Below the pieces are notes generated by a model that worked only from the letters and a program-made list of their open reading frames with translations, did not search any database and was not told the origin of the DNA. Shown piece by piece: positions 1 to 6,289 of a stretch of DNA of 7,355 bases. Numbering within the stretch: position 1 is the first letter of the stretch; each line of letters opens with the position of its first letter. Location of the stretch: NCBI GenBank assembly GCA_003542935.1, contig DPJQ01000170.1:1-7355 (forward strand), read 5' to 3'. Origin of the DNA: Lachnospiraceae bacterium. GTDB taxonomy: Bacteria > Bacillota > Clostridia > Lachnospirales > Lachnospiraceae. Made by a program: the position numbers and the translations under genes.

Positions 1-16
1 GCATGTTTTTCGGTTT

Positions 17-22
17 TATAAT
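17..22 (+). promoter_or_regulatory. -10 promoter box of the recombinase gene
   Basis: A perfect TATAAT lies 72 bases upstream of the recombinase start. With usual spacing its -35 box would fall outside the window, so only half the promoter can be judged. Transcription would start near base 29, placing the hairpin at 27-65 at the very 5' end of the message. The call rests on the hexamer and its location only. Confidence 0.4.
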
Positions 23-26
23 AGGC

Positions 27-65
27 GATGGCTATTTTTTTTAGATTCAATATTTAATAGCCGTC
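27..65 (+). promoter_or_regulatory. 5' leader hairpin / inverted repeat before the recombinase
   Basis: Bases 27-36 (GATGGCTATT) pair with 56-65 (AATAGCCGTC) over 10 base pairs, one of them G-U, around a 19-base AT-rich loop. The right arm overlaps the first six bases of the upstream 21-bp direct repeat (60-80). It could be an RNA hairpin controlling recombinase expression, or a DNA inverted repeat bound by a protein. The pairing is visible; the role is not known. Confidence 0.4.
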
Positions 66-80
66 AAAATTCTGGTCAAA
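60..80 (+). repeat. 21-bp direct repeat, left copy (att-like)
   Basis: GCCGTCAAA, then ATTC, then TGGTCAAA. The copy at 1207-1227 has the same outer 9 and 8 bases and differs only in the central four. Each copy holds two GTCAAA hexamers 12 bp apart in direct orientation, a spacing close to one helical turn. It lies immediately before the AGGAGG site (81-86) of the recombinase. Possible roles are a core crossover site, arm-type binding sites, or an autoregulatory operator. Confidence 0.65.
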
Positions 81-93
81 AGGAGGAACAGAC

Positions 94-1218
94 ATGCCGA
101 GAACAGGCGAAAACATTTACAAAAGGAAAGACGGGCGTTGGGAGGGACGCTATAAAAAGGAGCGGGTTGATGGAAAAGTACGGTACGGTGCGGTTTACGC
201 GAGGACTTACCGGGACGTGAAAGTAAAGCTGGAAAAAGCCAAAAAGGCGTTTGAAACAGGAAAAACATCAGGTACAAAAGCCGGAAAAGTGAAAGATATC
301 GGGAATCAGTGGCTTGCGGAAATGGCGCTGACCCTGAAAGAATCTTCAATAAATAAATATGAAGATATTCTTCGCTGCTATGTGCTCCCGGAGTTGGGGG
401 AGGAGGAGTTGTCGGAGGTCACCAATCAGCATGTGATGGACTTTACCGACCGTCTGTTGGCGGACGGAGGGAGGAATGCGCAGGGATTATCCCCTGCAAC
501 TGTGGCGGAAATATTGTCCGTCCTGAACGGGATACGTATTTACGCATTGCGGAGAGACAGAACAGTACTCTTTTCAACAGGGTGTGTCAGGCTCAGACGG
601 GAGCCAATGAAGATCCGGGTATTCACCCTCTCGGAGGAAGAATCACTGATTCGTCATATCGAAGAACATATGGATCTCCCGTCCCTGGGGGTTCTGCTCT
701 GCCTGTTTACAGGAATCCGGGTGGGGGAGTTATGTGCCCTGAGCTGGGATGACATCAGTCTTCCGGAGAAAAAAATGTATGTCAGCAAAACCATGCAGCG
801 TATGCGGACAACCGCATCGGATACCAGACGCACAGCAGTCAGGATCCAGGAACCGAAGAGTTCCTGCTCGGTTCGCACGATCCCTCTGCCCGGATCCATT
901 CTGGAACTGTTAAAACTATATCACACACCGGGAACATTTTTCCTGACCGGAGACAGCAGACGGTACATAGAACCGCGGACCATGCAGAACCGTTTCAAAA
1001 AGCTGTTGGCTGCCTGCAACATTTCCGATGCAAATTTCCATGCGACCAGACATACATTCGCTACAAGATGTATCGAATTGGGGTTTGATGTAAAAAGTTT
1101 GAGCGAGATTCTGGGACATGCCGATGTGACGATTACCATGAATCGCTACGTGCATCCTTCCATGTCCCTGAAAGAGGAACACATGGAACGTTTTTCCGGT
1201 CTTTTTGCCGTCAAATAA
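94..1218 (+). CDS. Tyrosine recombinase / integrase (Tn916-like)
   Basis: A 374-aa site-specific recombinase of the phage-integrase superfamily, which cuts and rejoins DNA through a 3'-phosphotyrosine intermediate. Residues 1-55 (GENIYKRKDGRWEGRY...) look like the AP2-type arm-binding domain of Tn916 Int. Residues about 65-165 are the SAM-like core-binding domain, and about 175-370 the catalytic domain. All expected active-site residues are visible: R209 (GIRVGEL), K255, H316 and R319 (HATRH), H342 (LGHADV) and nucleophile Y352 (NRYVH). Length is normal, so it is probably active. The ATG follows AGGAGG with 7-base spacing. No excisionase, relaxase or phage gene is visible, so this is not evidently an ICE or prophage. 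Direct repeats flank the gene, one spanning its stop codon, and a TnpB-like gene follows on the same strand. Confidence 0.95.
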   Translation: MPRTGENIYKRKDGRWEGRYKKERVDGKVRYGAVYARTYRDVKVKLEKAKKAFETGKTSGTKAGKVKDIGNQWLAEMALTLKESSINKYEDILRCYVLPELGEEELSEVTNQHVMDFTDRLLADGGRNAQGLSPATVAEILSVLNGIRIYALRRDRTVLFSTGCVRLRREPMKIRVFTLSEEESLIRHIEEHMDLPSLGVLLCLFTGIRVGELCALSWDDISLPEKKMYVSKTMQRMRTTASDTRRTAVRIQEPKSSCSVRTIPLPGSILELLKLYHTPGTFFLTGDSRRYIEPRTMQNRFKKLLAACNISDANFHATRHTFATRCIELGFDVKSLSEILGHADVTITMNRYVHPSMSLKEEHMERFSGLFAVK

Positions 1219-1227
1219 GTGGTCAAA
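1207..1227 (+). repeat. 21-bp direct repeat, right copy (att-like)
   Basis: GCCGTCAAA, then TAAG, then TGGTCAAA. The outer 17 bases match the copy at 60-80, and the four central bases all differ. It encodes the last residues of the recombinase (Ala-Val-Lys) and its TAA stop, running into the gap before the TnpB-like gene. Exchange between the two copies would delete a 1147-bp circle carrying the recombinase and join the upstream TATAAT box to the TnpB-like gene. Confidence 0.65.
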
Positions 1228-1337
1228 CCGGCGGATTGTGCAGAAAAAAAGCGGTTTTGCCGGACGGATTCGCAGAACCTAATATTCTACGAAACGGAGA
1301 GGGGACACCGGCATTTAGCCGGGCGGAGTTGAAAAGT

Positions 1338-2678
1338 ATGGAAACCATATTCAAAACCGTTTATCAATACAATAAAGTTCCGATCCCTGCCGCGGATATG
1401 GAACGCCTGCAGGAAATCGCCAGGGATTGCCGTGAGGTCAGGAACTATGTTTACGGCCGATACGGCGGAATCCGCAGTCTGCCGAAAATCTATCCGGGCT
1501 ATACGGTGCAAAATGAGATGACCAAAAGCGGATTGCGTGAGAGGCTGGGGCTGCCGTCGGTATATTTTTATCTGGCTATCTTTGATGCTCTGGGGGATAT
1601 CAAAAGCCAGTGGGCGCGTACGAAGAGCCTGGTAGAAAAAAATATCCGCGACCATCCGAATATGACGCCGGAGGAGAAACACTATCTGCGGTTTGTCATG
1701 AAACAGGGCCAGTGCTTTGAGGCGGTTCTGGCAGGAGAAAAACCTGTTTTGCCGGAGAATTGGAAAGAACGGTATACGGCTGTGTGTGAAAAAGTGGATA
1801 CTCATCGGCTGAATCAGTATCTGCGCAGACAGGTACGCCGCCATCTGCGGGTACCTCACACGGATGTGGCAGACGGTTTTACGGTGTCGCCGAAAGGTTA
1901 CCGGTATGCGGATCATGGCATCTACATCTCAATGAAAGAGAGCCGGAAGCGGCTTTTCATCCTGCTGACAGATAATAACCGCTACACGAGGCAGGTATAT
2001 GTCAGCCTGCATCCTGAAAAAGGTAAAGTCACTATCCATATACCCGTGGAAGTAAAACAGAAACATCCGGCGGGCTATGGAGGGGAAGTCGGGCTCGCAC
2101 TGGGGCTTCGCTGTATGTTCGTGACGGATCATGGAAACGCCTATGGGGAGAACTACATAGAATACCAGTCAGCCCTTACCGATTATGTCAGGAAGAGACT
2201 GCCGCGCCATCGGAAAAACAGGAAAAACAATCCCGGCACGAAAAAATACAGCGCTCAAAAATCAAGGTTGGAAAAAGCGATGCACACCTATGTGAATGCG
2301 GAGATCAACCGGATGCTGGAGACAGAAAAACCAGGTGTTTTGTACATCCCCAAACTCCCGGCCACGCCGAAAGCAGGCGTTAATAAAAGGATGAACGCTA
2401 CAGTCAGTATGTGGCAGAGGGGATTTGTGAGAAGCCGTCTGACACAAAAATGCCGGGAACGGTCGGTAGAAGTGGTGGAGGTGTTTGGCAAAGGGATCAG
2501 CGCAGAATGCAGCTGCTGCGGAGCCGGAGGCAGGAAAGATGGAGGAATCTTCTCCTGTGAAACCTGCGGGCTTAGGATGCCGGAACGGCAGAATGCCGCA
2601 GTGAATGCATTGAAAAGGGGCCAGGCGCTGCGTGAAGAAAAGAGAGAACCGTTCAATAAAGAAAAAAGTTCATTGTGA
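1338..2678 (+). CDS. TnpB-like protein, predicted nuclease-dead (TldR-like)
   Basis: A 446-aa relative of IS200/IS605 TnpB, the RNA-guided nuclease ancestral to Cas12. The N-terminus (METIFKTVYQYNKVP) fits a TnpB WED strand, followed by a helical region. The RuvC part begins near residue 250. RuvC-I reads VGLALGL where TnpB has VGIDLGL (Asp to Ala, residue 254). RuvC-II reads VLYIPKLP where TnpB has a vvEdL-type motif (Glu to Pro, residue 338). The DRDxNAA motif is PERQNAA (residues 415-421), so both Asp are lost. The four-Cys zinc ribbon is intact (C391, C394, C407, C410), and the frame is undamaged over 1.3 kb. Loss of all three acids without decay suggests a retained RNA-guided binding role, as in TldR repressors. 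No TnpA transposase is present. The frame is open from a TTG at 1236, but that has no good ribosome site; ATG 1338 has GGAG 9 bases upstream and matches the usual TnpB start. The gap after the recombinase holds only short GC-rich inverted repeats. Confidence 0.85.
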   Translation: METIFKTVYQYNKVPIPAADMERLQEIARDCREVRNYVYGRYGGIRSLPKIYPGYTVQNEMTKSGLRERLGLPSVYFYLAIFDALGDIKSQWARTKSLVEKNIRDHPNMTPEEKHYLRFVMKQGQCFEAVLAGEKPVLPENWKERYTAVCEKVDTHRLNQYLRRQVRRHLRVPHTDVADGFTVSPKGYRYADHGIYISMKESRKRLFILLTDNNRYTRQVYVSLHPEKGKVTIHIPVEVKQKHPAGYGGEVGLALGLRCMFVTDHGNAYGENYIEYQSALTDYVRKRLPRHRKNRKNNPGTKKYSAQKSRLEKAMHTYVNAEINRMLETEKPGVLYIPKLPATPKAGVNKRMNATVSMWQRGFVRSRLTQKCRERSVEVVEVFGKGISAECSCCGAGGRKDGGIFSCETCGLRMPERQNAAVNALKRGQALREEKREPFNKEKSSL

Positions 2679-2774
2679 AGAATTCCGTGGATGAATGCGC
2701 CCTGGGGCAGCATTTGACCGAAACCGGAGCGGGAATAGGAACGCGGAAGAATTCTTTTGATAGAAAAATAAAAA

Positions 2775-2950
2775 CGGCATTAGAAGCCGGTTCCTCCGGG
2801 AACCGGGTATTGGATAGGCCAGGACCCATGGGAACTCCTGCGAGGGAGAAGTACCGGGAGCGAAGCCGGCAGATTGTGGATGCAGAAGAAGCAGGGCATC
2901 CGGTCTGCGGGCATCACCTGAGAGGGTGACCAAATATGTCTTATTATAAA
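2775..2950 (+). ncRNA. Putative omega/guide RNA of the TnpB-like protein
   Basis: This noncoding stretch 97 bases past the TnpB-like stop is densely paired. Hairpin 1: 2787-2794 with 2799-2806 (8 bp, loop TCCG). Hairpin 2: 2820-2824 with 2836-2840. Hairpin 3: 2865-2873 with 2904-2912 (8 of 9 pairs), then an internal loop, then 2878-2883 with 2896-2901 (GGATGC/GCATCC). Hairpin 4: 2914-2918 with 2925-2929 (TCACC/GGTGA). An alternative pairing is 2775-2778 with 2786-2789. TnpB guide RNAs are transcribed from the 3' end of tnpB and beyond, with the scaffold first and the guide at the 3' end. By analogy the guide would start near 2930 (CCAAATATGTCTTATTAT). Pairings are seen directly; the guide-RNA identity is inferred from location and partner gene. 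Ends are approximate. Confidence 0.55.
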
Positions 2951-3003
2951 GCAATTGGACGTTAAGAAAATAATTTTTGTGTAAAAAAGAAATTGCAACA
3001 GGT

Positions 3004-3034
3004 TATTAAAGGGCGGATTTTCCGCACTTTAATA
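3004..3034 (+). promoter_or_regulatory. Leader hairpin / operator-like palindrome before the surface operon
   Basis: TATTAAAG (3004-3011) pairs with CTTTAATA (3027-3034); after one G-A mismatch GCGG (3013-3016) pairs with CCGC (3022-3025) around loop ATTTT. It ends 9 bases before the GGAGG (3043-3047) of the next gene and no T-run follows, so it is not a typical terminator. It may be an operator, an mRNA-stabilising 5' hairpin, or a translation control element. No convincing -35/-10 pair was found in 2930-3003. Confidence 0.5.
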
Positions 3035-3055
3035 TAAAACCCGGAGGTGTAAAGT

Positions 3056-3589
3056 ATGAGTACAGTGGAACCAAATCAGGGCGAAAAGAAGGGGGGGAAG
3101 AAAAAGGCTGGTATCGTTATTCTTGTCCTTGTCATTCTGGTGCTGGCAAGTGTGATTATTTATCTGCTGATGTCCCGTAAGCCGGAGGAACAGGAACGAC
3201 GAAACATGGTCGTTACTCCTGATAATGTGGAGGAGATTGTCAAACAGATGGAGGAAGAAGAATTTGTGGCTCCCGGTTATTATACTGTGACAATGAATTA
3301 TGACTGGCATTTCGCGACAGGCGACGCAGTTTCTTCGGATGCCTATGTGGAAAACATGGTGGAAAATACAAATGCAGTGTATCTCGACCTGTTTTTGGCA
3401 AATGATGAGGAAAATGCAATCTACAAATCACCGGTCATACCGGTGGGGAGTGAATTGCGGGACATTGCGCTGGATACGAAACTGGATGCCGGGACATATG
3501 ATTGTGTGGCTGTATACCATCTGGTGGATGATGACCAGAACACGCTCAGCACGCTTCGGGTAACCGTTACCGTGACGGTTGAGGGGTAA
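3056..3589 (+). CDS. Small membrane-anchored surface protein, function unknown
   Basis: A 177-aa protein not assigned to a named family. Residues 1-20 are Lys/Gly-rich and positive, and residues about 21-42 (AGIVILVLVILVLASVIIYLL) form one hydrophobic segment, predicting an N-in, C-out membrane anchor. Residues 43-70 are charged and partly helical (NVEEIVKQMEEEE). About 73-177 alternate as beta strands and end in RVTVTVTVEG, as in an Ig/Fn3-like sandwich; there is no Cys there and no LPXTG. GGAGG lies 8 bases before the ATG. The secreted protein gene starts 72 bases after its stop, suggesting co-transcription, so it could anchor or assist that protein at the cell surface. The pairing is inferred from adjacency and shared surface location only. 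Confidence 0.85.
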   Translation: MSTVEPNQGEKKGGKKKAGIVILVLVILVLASVIIYLLMSRKPEEQERRNMVVTPDNVEEIVKQMEEEEFVAPGYYTVTMNYDWHFATGDAVSSDAYVENMVENTNAVYLDLFLANDEENAIYKSPVIPVGSELRDIALDTKLDAGTYDCVAVYHLVDDDQNTLSTLRVTVTVTVEG

Positions 3590-3592
3590 CGG
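3564..3592 (+). other. Hairpin across the stop codon of the membrane protein gene
   Basis: CCGTTACC (3564-3571) pairs perfectly with GGTAACGG (3585-3592), with the TAA stop inside the right arm. A competing pairing, AACCGT (3562-3567) with ACGGTT (3575-3580), shares the region. It is not followed by a T-run. With the hairpin at 3604-3628 it could mark an RNA-processing or stability boundary between the two surface genes. Confidence 0.35.
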
Positions 3593-3603
3593 ATCTGGAT
3601 GTG

Positions 3604-3628
3604 TATTTAACATGTTATGTGTTAAATA
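3604..3628 (+). other. Intergenic hairpin between the two surface genes
   Basis: TATTTAACA (3604-3612) pairs with TGTTAAATA (3620-3628), nine perfect pairs around loop TGTTATG. It lies 20 bases before the AGGAGG (3649-3654) of the secreted protein gene. The arms are AT-rich and followed by A-rich sequence rather than T, so termination on the + strand is unlikely. mRNA stabilisation or protein binding is more plausible. Confidence 0.4.
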
Positions 3629-3661
3629 AAAATGAAAAACAAAAAAATAGGAGGATTGGTT

Positions 3662-4969
3662 ATGAAATTCAGGAAACTTATGGCCGGCACTCTTGCGGCG
3701 ACAATGGTGGTGGGAAGCGGCATGACGGTATTTGCGTCAAACACAAATACCGGCGATGCAACTGGTCAGGGTACTTTGCTTCCCCATGTGGACAAAGAGA
3801 TTACAACGGTGACGCTTCCGACGACCAGTGAAGTGGCAAATGTTTTTAATTACACCGTTGACCCGGAGGCGCTGATCAAGGATGCAGGAACACTGGCAGA
3901 CGGTACCGGCGTTACGGGGAACGATGAAGGTGTGTATTTCCAACATGCGGGTACTGCTGCGGTGCCTGGGACGGCTAGTTATACGAGCACTACGAATACT
4001 GGCAATTATACAGTTACCGTATCTGACCTGACAACTAATGCAACGTACACATATGACAATGATAGTGATAATCGATGGGAAGATTCAAATGGCGATGCTG
4101 CCACAGTAACAATTTCAATTACAGATGATGACAATAGCGGTGCTGCTGTGACTCCTGCAGAAGGCGATACAGTTACCGTTTCCGGAGCGACAGCGGGAAG
4201 TGGCGCGACCTATTCCAACAGCAGCCAGGCCGTGGAATTCAAGGGACAGAACAGTGTGGATGTAGACGTCACAGTAGTGGCGGCCGTAGAAGCATCTGCA
4301 GCTAACGCAAACGATATAACCCTTGTGGCGGATGATGCTGCTTTGGCGGCATCGACCACTCCGGCTCTTCTTATGACTTTGAAAGTCGGAACAGAAGAGG
4401 CAAAAGCGATCACCACATCTGCCGGTGCAACGGCAAAAGCGAAGATCGACGGGGTGCCGGAGAATTTTGAAACAGTTGCGAATGCTAACAAGTTTGAGTA
4501 TAAGGTAAAAAGCAATGCAGATGCAACAAAATGGAAATCTGCCACAGTTCAGCTGAGCGGTAAGACAAATAAAGTGAAAGTCCCGACCGGTGATGACGCT
4601 ATGACAGCTCCGAAAATTAAGCTGACATGGACGGTTGCTAAACATCAGGAGGCGCCTGCAGGACCGACGCTGTCAAATGCAACGGCCAATACATCAGATG
4701 AGGCAGTTAATTTTGACGTAACATTCAGAAAGGGTACTGCGCTGACCTGCACATTCACCGGACTTGGCGACGGCGTGACGCTGAGAACCGTGACCTGGGG
4801 TACAACTACATCTGCCATGACAAGCACAACGACAAACGTACCGTTGAACGGAGCAGCTTTTACGATCAATGCGAATATGTGGGGTTCCGCAGCGGCAGGC
4901 GACGTGAAATATATCAGGCTGACAACCAGCGATAACAAGAACTTTGTTGTAAAAGTAACGATTGCATAA
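3662..4969 (+). CDS. Secreted Thr/Ala-rich surface protein
   Basis: A 435-aa predicted exported protein. The Sec signal peptide is clear: KFRK n-region, hydrophobic LMAGTLAATMVVGSGMTVFA, likely cleavage after residue 25 (VFA/SN). The mature part is rich in Thr, Ala, Asn and Val with one Cys, typical of beta-rich extracellular proteins. An early segment, TLPTTSEVANVFNYTVDPEALI, resembles a motif in Firmicute surface proteins in which a strand precedes an xDPxxLI stretch. A later segment (YSNSSQAVEFKGQNSVDVDVTVVA) has the look of a repeated surface domain. No LPXTG signal, C-terminal helix or cell-wall domain was seen, so it is released or held by a partner, perhaps the membrane protein encoded upstream. 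Start at 3662 is chosen because AGGAGG lies 7 bases before it; ATG 3632 in the same frame lacks a site and would displace the signal peptide. Confidence 0.85.
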   Translation: MKFRKLMAGTLAATMVVGSGMTVFASNTNTGDATGQGTLLPHVDKEITTVTLPTTSEVANVFNYTVDPEALIKDAGTLADGTGVTGNDEGVYFQHAGTAAVPGTASYTSTTNTGNYTVTVSDLTTNATYTYDNDSDNRWEDSNGDAATVTISITDDDNSGAAVTPAEGDTVTVSGATAGSGATYSNSSQAVEFKGQNSVDVDVTVVAAVEASAANANDITLVADDAALAASTTPALLMTLKVGTEEAKAITTSAGATAKAKIDGVPENFETVANANKFEYKVKSNADATKWKSATVQLSGKTNKVKVPTGDDAMTAPKIKLTWTVAKHQEAPAGPTLSNATANTSDEAVNFDVTFRKGTALTCTFTGLGDGVTLRTVTWGTTTSAMTSTTTNVPLNGAAFTINANMWGSAAAGDVKYIRLTTSDNKNFVVKVTIA

Positions 4970-4977
4970 AGAAGCCA

Positions 4978-5001
4978 ATAATGCTTTAGCGAAAGTATTA
5001 T
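4978..5001 (+). terminator. First of two hairpins after the secreted protein gene
   Basis: ATAATGCTTT (4978-4987) pairs with AAAGTATTAT (4992-5001), ten pairs including one G-U, around loop AGCG. It starts 9 bases after the stop. It lacks a T-run, so alone it is a weak terminator, but it could protect the mRNA 3' end or act together with the next hairpin. Confidence 0.4.
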
Positions 5002-5010
5002 GGAGTATGC

Positions 5011-5057
5011 AGGCGCCATACTGTTTTTGAAAAAGAGGTATGGCGCCTCTTGTGTTT
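5011..5057 (+). terminator. Intrinsic terminator closing the surface module
   Basis: AGGCGCCATAC (5011-5021) pairs perfectly over 11 bp with GTATGGCGCCT (5038-5048). The 16-base loop contains T5 and A5 tracts that can extend the pairing. A T-rich tail (CTTGTGTTTT) follows. GC-rich stem plus T-rich tail fits a Rho-independent terminator that separates the surface genes from 5096 onward. Confidence 0.7.
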
Positions 5058-5095
5058 TGGGTATTATCTATGCCGGATGATTAAGGAAAAGATAC

Positions 5096-6289
5096 ATGAG
5101 AAACAGGAATGAAACGATTATTTTTCATAACACTGCTAAAGAGAATGGCTTTTTATGGTTTTGGGGATTGAAAGAGGATGTACTGTTCAAGGCAAAACAA
5201 AACGATGCAGATATCGTTCATTTATGCTGTTATCAAAAAAAGAAGCATACGGGTTCCTTATACGGGAAAATAGAAAAATATGAAAATAAGCTGATAGGAG
5301 TTCCTCTGTCGGCAGATGAGATTCTTATATATGACTGCCATACAGGAACAGACCGTTATGTACCGTTACCGAGACATATATTTAACGAGGAATTTGCCTG
5401 CCGGGGAAAGTTCTGGGATATTGTAATGGATGAGAGATATGCGTATCTCATTGGCTATTGGTCAAATAAAATACTTAAATTTGATTTATTCAAGGAAAAG
5501 ATTTCTGAAGTTCTCGAACCGGATATAGAAAGCGGAAGGGTATGTAAGGATATCTTTTTTAAGAAAGCCGCCCTGTATGGGGATGATCTGGTTGTGCCTT
5601 CCTGTCAGGCCAATATTGTTTATGTGATAGATAAGCATTCTATGGCATACAGGGTCAGGGAATTCAAGGGAACAAATGACGGATTCGCTTCTTTACTCAT
5701 AGATGGCGGCGATGTCTGGCTGGCACCCAGAAGAAACGGGAAATTTGTCCGGTGGAACCCGGAGACCGACGATGCGGATTACCTGGAGTATCCGGAGGAA
5801 TGTAAGACGGCAAAGCCCTCCTATGGATTTTTAGAAAAAACAGAAAATGGCATTCTGGCGTTTCCCTTACACGCGAAAGGAGTACTGTGCATAAACCCGG
5901 AGACATCGGAACTGCATATCGATTCCCAATTGACAGAGATATGCGGGAAAGAGGATGGACGGATACAAAAAACGGGTTTTACAGAGATAGAGGGAAAAGA
6001 AATCATTATTTACAGCTGGCAGGAAGGATGCTTTATTAAGTGCAATACAAAGACCGGTTCCATACAAAAAAGCAGGATTCAGTACGCAGACGCGTACTAC
6101 AGATCAATTATGGAAAAGGAATGGGAACGAAATGGATATGTGAATGAGGCGAACTGTCCCTTGACTATATTTATTCATAATATTGAAGAACCACAAAGGA
6201 GTGCAGTGGATGAACAATTATATTTTTCCGTTTCAGAAAATCGAAAAAGGGGAGAATATCGTTCTATATGGAGCGGGGAATGTAGGTAG
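5096..6289 (+). CDS. Beta-propeller-like cytoplasmic protein, function unknown
   Basis: A 397-aa protein not recognised as a named family. It has no signal peptide or membrane segment, so it is probably cytoplasmic. It shows about six similar units of 27 residues near 65-91, 115-141, 164-190, 206-232, 252-278 and 301-327. Each reads as a hydrophobic strand, a short turn, then a strand ending near Asp/Asn and a charged turn (for example LIGYWSNKILKFDLFKEKI and GILAFPLHAKGVLCINPET). This is the pattern of a beta-propeller; the fold is inferred. AAGGA (5083-5087) lies 8 bases before the ATG. The C-terminal 26 codons overlap the next gene in another frame, so the two are probably translationally coupled. 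Such proteins occur beside surface-polysaccharide genes in clostridia, but nothing here proves a glycan role. Confidence 0.8.
   Translation: MRNRNETIIFHNTAKENGFLWFWGLKEDVLFKAKQNDADIVHLCCYQKKKHTGSLYGKIEKYENKLIGVPLSADEILIYDCHTGTDRYVPLPRHIFNEEFACRGKFWDIVMDERYAYLIGYWSNKILKFDLFKEKISEVLEPDIESGRVCKDIFFKKAALYGDDLVVPSCQANIVYVIDKHSMAYRVREFKGTNDGFASLLIDGGDVWLAPRRNGKFVRWNPETDDADYLEYPEECKTAKPSYGFLEKTENGILAFPLHAKGVLCINPETSELHIDSQLTEICGKEDGRIQKTGFTEIEGKEIIIYSWQEGCFIKCNTKTGSIQKSRIQYADAYYRSIMEKEWERNGYVNEANCPLTIFIHNIEEPQRSAVDEQLYFSVSENRKRGEYRSIWSGECR

Noticed and set aside
1287..1916. Long open frame of 209 codons on the - strand
   Set aside because: It lies wholly inside the TnpB-like gene, encodes nothing recognisable, and is a shadow of the + strand codon usage.
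2712..2720. ATTTGACCG as an inverted third copy of the GTCAAA repeat
   Set aside because: Only one hexamer is present, without the partner 12 bp away that defines the two 21-bp copies.
2677..2754. GAAGAATTC repeated at 2677-2685 and 2746-2754
   Set aside because: A nine-base repeat around a common palindrome, with no further similarity on either side and no boundary role visible.
2675..2929. An 84-codon open frame with a GTG start overlapping the TnpB-like stop
   Set aside because: No ribosome binding site, no recognisable domain, and it covers the dense hairpins of the putative guide RNA. An open frame of this size in GC-rich structured RNA is unsurprising. It cannot be fully excluded.
2942..2950. 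Nine-base match of TATTATAAA to the reverse strand of 15-23, over the recombinase -10 box, as a possible guide target
   Set aside because: AT-rich and short, and it lies 12 bases beyond the expected guide start, so the seed would not pair. Chance is the best explanation.
4115..4645. Open frame of 176 codons on the - strand, rich in Cys and Arg
   Set aside because: A shadow of the Thr/Ala-rich secreted protein gene, whose signal peptide and ribosome site support the + strand reading.
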